5,071 nucleotides of DNA from Verrucomicrobiota bacterium (GTDB lineage Bacteria; Verrucomicrobiota; Verrucomicrobiia; Verrucomicrobiales; Verrucomicrobiaceae). A model generated the notes under the pieces. It saw only the letters and a list, made by a program, of their open reading frames with translations. It was not told the origin of the DNA and did no database searches. Of the stretch, positions 1 to 5,071 are shown piece by piece (position 1 is the first letter of the stretch; each line of letters opens with the position of its first letter). Made by a program: the position numbers and the translations under genes. The DNA lies in NCBI GenBank assembly GCA_021413535.1, contig JAIOQF010000145.1:1-5071 (forward strand). Reading direction: 5' to 3'.

Positions 1-543
1 GGGGAAGTAGTTGGACTCATAACGCAGGCGAACGTCGCCGAAGAGCTTGATGCGCTTGGTCCAGTCCGGAACTTCCTTCGGCGCGGCCCAGCCTTCACGT
101 TTGGCTTGCGACATCACATCGGCTTTCAGTTCGTTGCGAATCTGATCCTTCACGATTTCCGGAACATAAGTCACGCGCACCGCGCCATCGGAATCCGCAC
201 TGGAAACACCTGCGGCTTGGGCTTGAGCAACCGCTGCTTCATCCTCGGCCTGCTGAATCATCTCGGCAGCTTCGGCTTCCGTGAGAACTTTTTTCTTAAC
301 GAGAATGCGGATCAAGTTGATCGTCGCATTGGGCGATGGTGCAGCCGGAGCGGTCTGGGCCACGGGATTGGGCGGGGCGGTGTCGAACAGCAGAGGAGAA
401 GGACCATCGTTTCCGGCCTGCGCGATCAAAGGAGGATCACCTGAACCGGGAAGATTGAGCAAGGGTTGTTCTGTGGCACACAGAAGCGAGACAGTGCCGA
501 GGCTGAGCAGCAGGAGGGTGGGGGATGTTTTCCAATTCAGCAT
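1..543 (-). CDS. Putative outer-membrane porin, N-terminal part (3' end outside window)
   Basis: The first 181 codons of a larger gene; the frame is open to position 1, so the 3' end is missing. A signal peptide is visible (LNWKTSPTLLLLSLGTVSLL, then CATEQ), with cleavage likely after Ala23. A Pro/Ala/Gly-rich linker covers about 27-72. Next comes a helical segment at about 73-112 (INLIRILVKKKVLTEAEAAE, then acidic and Ala/Gln-rich), a pattern often placed before the barrel in 'putative porin' (Porin_5-like) proteins. A second charged helix lies near 127-150 (PEIVKDQIRNELKADVMSQA). WTKRIKLFGDVRLRYESNYF (161-180) then looks like the first barrel strand; GD(V/L)RLRYE is typical of this porin group. 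The role would be solute passage or uptake across the outer membrane; the substrate cannot be read. It starts 20 bases after the TonB-like gene, so it probably shares its transcript. The ATG at 541-543 is chosen because the signal peptide begins there. The helical part could contact peptidoglycan or form a trimer stalk (inference). Confidence 0.78.
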   Translation of the reverse strand, partial: MLNWKTSPTLLLLSLGTVSLLCATEQPLLNLPGSGDPPLIAQAGNDGPSPLLFDTAPPNPVAQTAPAAPSPNATINLIRILVKKKVLTEAEAAEMIQQAEDEAAVAQAQAAGVSSADSDGAVRVTYVPEIVKDQIRNELKADVMSQAKREGWAAPKEVPDWTKRIKLFGDVRLRYESNYFP

Positions 544-563
544 GTTGAGTAAAAAATGGTTGT

Positions 564-1283
564 TCAAGATTTTCGAGCGGTGATGCGCAGGTTGATCGGC
601 ATCGGCATGTCGGCGGGTGGTGCTTCCTGAAGTTGCAGGCCGGTGAGCACTTCGTTGGCGATGGAGCTGTCGAGTGAGTTGTCGCCGCTGGATCCCACCA
701 GACTCGCCCGGGTGATGCGTCCGCTGCTGTCAGCCCAGATGCGCACTTGCATGGAGAGGCTCGCGTTGCGGGTGCGGCCGTTGCGTCGCAAGGCGTCAGC
801 GATGGACGTCTGCACTTGTCCGGCATACCAGCCAAACTTGCTGCCGCCGCGTCCGCCAGCACCGTTTCCGTTTCCGGTGCCGCCAGTGCCACCTTTGTAA
901 GCGCCGAGACCGAATCCATCAGGAGGACCGTTGCCCACGTTGTTGGTGCCGATGGGCGGAGGATCGTCTGAAGGCTTGGGTTCGTCCGGCTTGACCTCGT
1001 CCGGCTTCACTTCTTCCTGCGCAATCATCTCCTGTTTTTTCTCTTCCGGTGGCGGTTCCACCTTCGGCGGCGGTGGTGGAGGCGGAGGAGGCGGTGGCGG
1101 AGGAGGCAGGGTGATCGTCATCATCCGCTCCGCTGGCCGCACCGGTGCCGAGGGTCCTCCTTTGAACTGAGATGCGGCATAACCAATGCCGCCGACTGCC
1201 ACAATAATGATCAGGGGCAGCAGCCAGCGATGCCTCTTGAAGAGACCATCATCTTCATCGTCGTCGAAGTGATTTTTGCTCAT
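564..1283 (-). CDS. TonB-like energy transducer with a 14-proline tract
   Basis: Predicted periplasm-spanning protein that passes energy from ExbB-ExbD to an outer-membrane partner. It has 239 residues, about the length of E. coli TonB. The cytoplasmic N-terminus is acidic (DDDEDD, 7-12). One uncleaved membrane anchor covers about 20-38 (WLLPLIIIVAVGGIGYAA) after KRHR. A Pro-rich rod begins at 60 with 14 consecutive prolines (60-73), followed by PPP, EEKK and charged EVKPD repeats (91-104). A Gly/Asn-rich flexible linker covers about 112-148. The C-terminal domain, about 150-236, has an opening helix (YAGQVQTSIADALRRNGR), strands MQVRIWADSSGRITRASLVGSSG and a hydrophobic end PMPINLRITA, which fits the TonB/TolA C-terminal fold (TonB_2-like). 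The SxxxH membrane motif of E. coli TonB is not obvious; the only nearby His is H18, at the edge of the anchor. Its place directly after exbD supports the role. TolA-like protein is the alternative. The start is the ATG before the acidic tail; no clear ribosome-binding site is seen. Confidence 0.85.
   Translation of the reverse strand: MSKNHFDDDEDDGLFKRHRWLLPLIIIVAVGGIGYAASQFKGGPSAPVRPAERMMTITLPPPPPPPPPPPPPPKVEPPPEEKKQEMIAQEEVKPDEVKPDEPKPSDDPPPIGTNNVGNGPPDGFGLGAYKGGTGGTGNGNGAGGRGGSKFGWYAGQVQTSIADALRRNGRTRNASLSMQVRIWADSSGRITRASLVGSSGDNSLDSSIANEVLTGLQLQEAPPADMPMPINLRITARKS
972..1013 (-). repeat. EVKPD-type pentapeptide repeats in the TonB-like linker
   Basis: Residues 91-104 read EVKPDEVKPDEPKP, two exact EVKPD units plus a degenerate third. 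In the DNA the 11-base core tcgtccggctt recurs 15 bases apart on the plus strand. Charged Lys-Pro/Glu-Pro repeats are characteristic of TonB spacer regions, so this extends the proline rod and supports the TonB-like assignment. Confidence 0.85.
1065..1106 (-). repeat. Uninterrupted 14-codon proline tract in the TonB-like gene
   Basis: Residues 60-73 of the TonB-like protein are all proline, written with a mixture of CCT, CCG and CCA codons. The mixed codons make simple replication slippage less likely to change its length and suggest selection on the protein sequence. A polyproline II rod here would act as a stiff spacer across the periplasm. Runs of this kind stall ribosomes, and translation normally needs elongation factor P. 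Confidence 0.95.
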
Positions 1284-1310
1284 GGTTATCGTTGGTTGGT
1301 TTTCTGAAAA

Positions 1311-1718
1311 TCATTTGCCGGCTGGCTTGGTGGCCAGCCCGACTTGTGTGATGCCGACGCGACCGAGCACATCGAGGACATCCATGATGGCTTGGTATTG
1401 CGTCTGGCTGTCGCCGCGCACGACCGCTGGAAATTCCGGAGTCGCGGCTTTGATTGCGGCTAGCTTCTGTTCCAGATCGGCCAATGAGGACACTGCCGTT
1501 GCGTTGAGCTTGATGGTTCCTTGATTGTCCACGGTGATGGCCTGAATTTTTGGCGCATCCATCTTCTTCGCCGCTGCGGCGCTGGCCTTGGGCAGGTTCA
1601 CTTTCACGCCCTGAACACCAGCCGTGGTCATGATAATAAAAATCAACAACAGCACCAGGTAGAGATCCACCATCGGCGTGACGTTGATGTCGTCGTATGA
1701 TTTGTTGTCCGCTTGCAT
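1311..1718 (-). CDS. exbD: ExbD/TolR-family biopolymer transport protein
   Basis: Inner-membrane partner of the ExbB-like channel, carrying the protonatable residue that couples proton flow to TonB movement. It has 135 residues, close to the family's usual size. A short cytoplasmic N-terminus leads into the signature INVTPMVDLYLVLLLIFIIM (residues 11-30), with one transmembrane helix at about 17-34. Asp18 sits where E. coli ExbD has its essential Asp25, so the subunit looks functional. The periplasmic domain follows: VKVNLPKA (38-45), ITVDNQGTIKLN (61-72) and the conserved end VVRGDSQTQYQAIMDVLDVLGRVGITQVGLAT, here about residues 99-130. It starts 2 bases after the stop codon of the ExbB-like gene, so the two are probably translationally coupled and made in a fixed ratio. 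The TonB-like gene follows after 27 bases. TolR is the main alternative name; the TonB-like neighbour and absence of TolA/TolB/Pal favour an ExbD role. The symbol marks family, not proven orthology. Confidence 0.93.
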   Translation of the reverse strand: MQADNKSYDDINVTPMVDLYLVLLLIFIIMTTAGVQGVKVNLPKASAAAAKKMDAPKIQAITVDNQGTIKLNATAVSSLADLEQKLAAIKAATPEFPAVVRGDSQTQYQAIMDVLDVLGRVGITQVGLATKPAGK

Positions 1719-1720
1719 GG

Positions 1721-3592
1721 TCAGTTCGTTTCCTTGTGGTGTTCGGCCATCTTGGCGATGAACTCGTCAATGAACGTTTCGATGTTGCTGACCACGTCCT
1801 TGATGCGTGAAGCGAGATAGCTGTAGGCAAACAGCGCCGGGATCGCGACCGCCAGACCGGCCACCGTCGCCAGAAGCGCACCCGCGATGCCGGGCGCGAT
1901 GGAGTTCACTTCCACCTGGCCGGATTTGGCGATGACCGCGAAGGTGATCATGACGCCGATGACAGTGCCGAGTAGCCCGAGATAAGGTCCGCCCGCGATG
2001 CCGATGGTCAGGAAGACCAGCTTACCATTGAGCTTCTGCACCTCGCGCACCATGCCGCCATGCAGAGTGGCTTTGATGGCCTGGATGGAGCGTCCCGAAA
2101 GTCCCTTGGTGAATTTCTGTGACGAGGAGAGCGAAATCTGTCGGACATTTTGTATGCGCTTCTGGACCTCCTCGGAACCGAGATGGTAAATGTGATACAA
2201 GGGCGAATGTCTCATAAGCTTTTGCGCCTTGTTGCTCGCGGTGCCACCCAGCGTTTTGATGCTGTCTTCATCTTCTTGATCCAATACTGTGAGATCCGAG
2301 GAGACATTTTCCCAGCGTTCGAGAAAGGCCTCGTTGCTCTTGCTGATTTTGTTGAGATAAAGAAATTTCTGCAGCGCGACCGCCCAACCGACCACCGCCA
2401 GGACCAGACATAGGACAATCACCACCCAGCCGTCGAAGGTGAGGCTCTTCGAGATATCGGTGATCAGCGAGAGATGCTTCATGATCTCGCCTCCGCCCGC
2501 GTGCTCCGAGGCTTCATCATTGCCCAGTGCGACCAACTTCGCCGTATCAGCGCCCGTGCCTTGGCTGACAGCGGCAAATTTCAAGAAGCCCTCGGAGCGC
2601 GCGGTCCGGGCCACTTGCAGTTCGTCAAGCTCACCGACATAACCGGTGGTGCCTGCGGCGGAATCTTTTCCGATGAGCGAAGGGCCTTTGAGCGCGGGCA
2701 GTGCAGTGGCCAGCGTTCCATACGATGCGCCATCGAGGAACACCTTCATCGTGCCCTCTTTAGCCACCACCGCGATGTGATGCCAGACGCCGGCGCTCAC
2801 CGGCGCGCCGCTCGCAGATCGCTTGCCGTTCACTTCCACAAATGGAATCCCGTTATCCAGTCCGATGAAAAACGCATTGGCTTCATCGCGACGGCTGAAC
2901 ACCACCGCACTCGGCGCCAGAGCTGCGGGTTTCAACCATGCCGACCACGTCAGCGCGGAGCCTGCGGGCCATTCTGTTGCCGGTCCCTCTGGAATCGTAA
3001 CAGCCGTTTGTCCCAGAAGTCGCTGACCGCCGCCAGCGAGCGAACCCGCGACGGGAGGCATCGCATTCTGCAAAGCAAGGCCGCTCGCCGATGAGTCAGC
3101 AGCCACCGTTGCCGTATCCGCGAAATGATACACCAGCGCGGTGTCGGCATCATAAGTTCCCTTTGCATCTCCGGCATTTTTGGCTTCGCCTTGATTGCCG
3201 TAGTAAAGCCAGATGACGCTGGTTCCGGAAGGCTTGATCTCCGGCACCCGCACCCAAACGTAACCTTCATTGAGCAGGGTATCCCATTTCTCAATGTGAT
3301 GCTTCAGCACGGTCTTGCCGTCATCCGTGACAAATCGCAAATCACTCCCGTCTTCCTTGCCCGAGGCAAAATCAAAATCTCCGTCGTGCAAACGGATCAG
3401 CAGCGCGGCCCCGCCGATGGCATCGCTGATGGCCACGCCTTTGTCGGAAGTGTCAATCGTGATCTTCTTGCGCAGCGTCCATTCATGATTCCACCAAGGT
3501 GACTCAGCCGCGTGAACGGGCTGGGCAGCGATGTTCGCTAAGAAGAAGATGCCAAGAAGGCCGGTCTTGAATCGTGTTAGTTGTTTGATCAT
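1721..3592 (-). CDS. DUF2341-LamG-ExbB fusion: MotA/TolQ/ExbB proton-channel protein with a secreted N-terminal sensor-like region
   Basis: Predicted inner-membrane proton-channel subunit that, with ExbD, would use proton motive force to drive the TonB-like protein. It has 623 residues, against roughly 230-250 for a plain ExbB. A signal peptide spans residues 1-28 or 29 (cleavage near VHA/AES). A DUF2341 region covers about 33-140 (WWNHEW start, DGSDLRFVTDDG, VWVRVPEI, IWLYYGN). A LamG/concanavalin-like jelly-roll covers about 150-345 (ALVYHF, LTWSAWLKP, WHHIAVV, VFLDG, ELDELQVARTARS). TM1 is about 388-410, a cytoplasmic loop about 411-524, TM2 about 525-555 and TM3 about 566-593. The channel motifs GLLGTVIG (539-546) and ALLATVAGLAVAIPA (572-586) are intact; T543 and T576 align by eye with the pore threonines T148 and T181 of E. 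coli ExbB. The signal peptide places the 350-residue head in the periplasm, which agrees with ExbB topology. The head's ligand is unknown; LamG-like folds often bind carbohydrate or protein. The ATG start is supported by the signal peptide directly after it; no clear Shine-Dalgarno is seen. Confidence 0.9.
   Translation of the reverse strand: MIKQLTRFKTGLLGIFFLANIAAQPVHAAESPWWNHEWTLRKKITIDTSDKGVAISDAIGGAALLIRLHDGDFDFASGKEDGSDLRFVTDDGKTVLKHHIEKWDTLLNEGYVWVRVPEIKPSGTSVIWLYYGNQGEAKNAGDAKGTYDADTALVYHFADTATVAADSSASGLALQNAMPPVAGSLAGGGQRLLGQTAVTIPEGPATEWPAGSALTWSAWLKPAALAPSAVVFSRRDEANAFFIGLDNGIPFVEVNGKRSASGAPVSAGVWHHIAVVAKEGTMKVFLDGASYGTLATALPALKGPSLIGKDSAAGTTGYVGELDELQVARTARSEGFLKFAAVSQGTGADTAKLVALGNDEASEHAGGGEIMKHLSLITDISKSLTFDGWVVIVLCLVLAVVGWAVALQKFLYLNKISKSNEAFLERWENVSSDLTVLDQEDEDSIKTLGGTASNKAQKLMRHSPLYHIYHLGSEEVQKRIQNVRQISLSSSQKFTKGLSGRSIQAIKATLHGGMVREVQKLNGKLVFLTIGIAGGPYLGLLGTVIGVMITFAVIAKSGQVEVNSIAPGIAGALLATVAGLAVAIPALFAYSYLASRIKDVVSNIETFIDEFIAKMAEHHKETN
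1731..1735 (-). promoter_or_regulatory. Possible weak ribosome-binding site for the ExbD gene
   Basis: AAGGA lies inside the last codons of the ExbB-like gene, 12 bases before the ExbD start codon. The motif matches a Shine-Dalgarno core but the spacing is longer than ideal. Because the genes are only 2 bases apart, re-initiation by ribosomes finishing the ExbB-like frame may matter more than this site. The other three internal starts (3592, 1283, 543) show no convincing purine-rich motif. Confidence 0.3.
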
Positions 3593-3604
3593 CAGAAAAT
3601 AGGA

Positions 3605-5071
3605 TTAGAAATCGGCTTGGACGCGGAAGGTGAGGAAGAACTGGTCCAGTTCAGCGTTGGCTTGTTTGACGAGCGGCATGCCTGCATCGAGCGAGGCGTT
3701 GATGTGGTTCATCAGCTTGAGCCGGGTGCCGAAGCCGAAGCTTTGCAGCGTATAGTTGTCGGTTTGCTCAGGCAGTGGATCGATCAGTGTTACGTGACCG
3801 CCGTCGTAGAACGCATACACACGCCATTCGTTTTCTTTGCTGTCGAGCTTCCGGAGCAGTGAAGGACTGCGCAGTTCCACAGTGCCGAAGATCCCGTTGT
3901 CACCCAGTGCCGTGGCTTCGAGATAGCCGCGCACGGTGCTGAGGCCGCCGCCCGCGAACTGTTCACTGTTGATCAGCGGCGCGCTCGATGCCTGGCCCTG
4001 CACTTTCACAAAAGCCTGGAAGCCGCCGGGCAGATCGTGCGTGTGCGACGCATCGCCACGGAAGTAGAGATAGCTGCCGTCTGAGTTGTAGCGTTTGTAA
4101 TCGAAGTTAGCGGGGTCGCTTCCGACGCCGCGCAAGCTCCAGTTCATCGAAGCATTGAGCTCGGTGAAAGTTTTTTTAGTCGTCCATCCCGTGCCATACG
4201 CGACCGTGAAAGGATAGTAGTCAATGGGCGCAGTGGTAACCTCGCCACCTACTGTGACGTTCTCGTCGAAATGTTTGTAGTCCCAACCGAAACTTAGAGA
4301 ATGAAAGAAGCCCTCGCGTGGGGGCAGTGTGACCACCGCGCGCACTCCTAAAATCTGGCCTTTTCCGGCCACTGCGGCACCGCCGAGGGTGGAGACATTG
4401 CTGTCTTGCTTGGTTCCCTGAAACATCAAGCTGAGGTTCTCCACGCCGGGAAACGGCATGAAGTAGTAAGCTGAGTAAACCGTGGCATCGGCGGGACGCT
4501 CCGGTGCCACCTGAAAGCTGGCGTTGATCGTGTGGCCCAACTGCCACAAGTTGCTGTAACTTATCGAACCATTCAGCCGGAGTGGCGTGGTGTCCGCGCT
4601 GTAACGATTATTAAGTTCAATGGCACCGTGCAGCGGCAGGGTGTCTTTCACGTTCAAGTCGATGTCCACCGTTCCCGGCTCCACACCTGCGCGCAGGGCT
4701 GGAGTCACCCGCAGATCCGCCAGCTTGTTGAGCGCCACGACATCCCGCGTCACATCGGTAAAGTTGGGCACTCCGCCCTCCTTCATTGACTCCGCCTTTT
4801 TCTTGATGTCACTCGGCAGGAAATAGCGTGAACCTTTGACCCGCAGACGCCCGACTGTCGCCTCGACTACTTGCAGCACCACAATACCGCGATTAGTTGG
4901 CGGCGCAGCTACCTGAACGCTCACCGTTTGATAGCCCGCATCACGATAAGCTTTTTCCAGCGCGGCCCGAGCCTGTTCGATGTCATCGAATGAGCGCTCC
5001 GGCCCCAGATAAGGATATACCGCTTTTTCAACTTCAAGGGATTTAAGGTGCTTGGACCCGATCACGCGATA
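3605..5071 (-). CDS. TpsB outer-membrane transporter of two-partner secretion, ShlB/FhaC/HecB family (5' partial)
   Basis: Outer-membrane beta-barrel that in this family exports a large TpsA exoprotein (adhesin or haemolysin) from periplasm to surface. The frame is open to the window edge, so the start is missing. A GTG at 5063-5065 is internal, because the two codons before it (Tyr-Arg) continue a POTRA motif. Numbering from that GTG, a first POTRA domain (POTRA_2 type) covers about residues 1-78, with the helix SFDDIEQARAALEKAYRDAG and a closing strand near VVEATVGRLRVKG. A second POTRA covers about 72-140 (LNKLADLRVTPAL, then VDIDLNVKD). The barrel runs from about 143 to 486, with alternating amphipathic strands and a terminal Phe typical of outer-membrane barrels. 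The VRGY signature of the conserved inward loop L6 is at 378-381 (3923-3934), about 105 residues from the C-terminus, as in FhaC. The missing part should hold the signal peptide and perhaps the N-terminal plug helix. It is the first visible gene and ends 12 bases before the ExbB-like gene. The family is confident; the substrate is unknown. Confidence 0.92.
   Translation of the reverse strand, partial: YRVIGSKHLKSLEVEKAVYPYLGPERSFDDIEQARAALEKAYRDAGYQTVSVQVAAPPTNRGIVVLQVVEATVGRLRVKGSRYFLPSDIKKKAESMKEGGVPNFTDVTRDVVALNKLADLRVTPALRAGVEPGTVDIDLNVKDTLPLHGAIELNNRYSADTTPLRLNGSISYSNLWQLGHTINASFQVAPERPADATVYSAYYFMPFPGVENLSLMFQGTKQDSNVSTLGGAAVAGKGQILGVRAVVTLPPREGFFHSLSFGWDYKHFDENVTVGGEVTTAPIDYYPFTVAYGTGWTTKKTFTELNASMNWSLRGVGSDPANFDYKRYNSDGSYLYFRGDASHTHDLPGGFQAFVKVQGQASSAPLINSEQFAGGGLSTVRGYLEATALGDNGIFGTVELRSPSLLRKLDSKENEWRVYAFYDGGHVTLIDPLPEQTDNYTLQSFGFGTRLKLMNHINASLDAGMPLVKQANAELDQFFLTFRVQADF

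Noticed and set aside
475..543. Lipoprotein signal (LLC) in the porin leader
   Set aside because: Cys22 is preceded by Leu-Leu, and a lipobox needs a small residue such as Gly, Ala or Ser just before the Cys; ordinary signal peptidase cleavage after Ala23 fits better.
544..563. T-run on the minus strand between the TonB-like and porin genes as a terminator
   Set aside because: There is no GC-rich hairpin before it in the 20-base gap, and the porin gene follows immediately.
931..1170. Plus-strand frame with a polyglycine run
   Set aside because: It is the complement of the proline tract of the TonB-like gene, where codon choice and protein context support the minus strand.
1255..1881. 208-residue minus-strand reading frame overlapping the ExbB-like, ExbD and TonB-like genes
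   Set aside because: It runs out of frame through well-recognised conserved genes, is rich in Arg/Ser/His in a way typical of shadow frames, and has no recognisable domain.
2474..3094. 206-residue plus-strand reading frame
   Set aside because: Antisense to the LamG and DUF2341 coding region; Arg/His-rich composition and no domain.
4171..4177. Run of seven A on the coding strand as a programmed frameshift site in the TpsB gene
   Set aside because: The zero frame reads AAA AAA ACT, which is out of phase with the A-AAA-AAC slippery pattern, and the barrel sequence continues normally in frame on both sides.
5063..5065. GTG as the start codon of the TpsB gene
   Set aside because: The frame stays open to the window edge and the preceding Tyr-Arg codons fit the POTRA motif; a start here would also leave the protein without a signal peptide.

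Overview
The window is a compact block of five genes, all on the minus strand, so it reads from position 5071 down to 1. Gaps between neighbours are only 12, 2, 27 and 20 bases, which points to one operon. The order in transcription is: (1) the outer-membrane transporter of a two-partner secretion system (TpsB, ShlB/FhaC/HecB family), whose 5' end lies outside the window; (2) a large ExbB/TolQ/MotA-type proton-channel protein with a secreted DUF2341 plus LamG-like region at its N-terminus; (3) a small ExbD/TolR-type protein; (4) a TonB-like energy transducer with 14 consecutive prolines; (5) the N-terminal 181 residues of a putative outer-membrane porin, whose 3' end lies outside the window. 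No intergenic stretch exceeds 27 bases, and I see no tRNA, rRNA, CRISPR array, insertion sequence or terminator. The long plus-strand reading frames are antisense shadows of these genes.

The organism is a diderm (Gram-negative type) bacterium, because four of the five products span or face the periplasm or outer membrane. The DNA is moderately GC-rich. The DUF2341/LamG/ExbB fusion followed by ExbD, a TonB-like protein and a putative porin recalls Verrucomicrobiota (Prosthecobacter/Verrucomicrobium-like) genomes. That assignment comes from memory of family distribution, is moderate in confidence, and could also fit Planctomycetota, Lentisphaerota or some marine Gammaproteobacteria.

Taken together, the operon puts a complete ExbB-ExbD-TonB inner-membrane motor between two outer-membrane beta-barrels. 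TpsB transporters are classically regarded as needing no energy input, and general porins are passive, so a dedicated TonB motor between them is the notable feature. The working hypothesis is a proton-motive-force-driven envelope machine. The motor subunit would carry a carbohydrate- or protein-binding LamG-like head in the periplasm, and the machine would serve surface export of an exoprotein, uptake through the porin, or both. No TpsA exoprotein gene is visible in the window.
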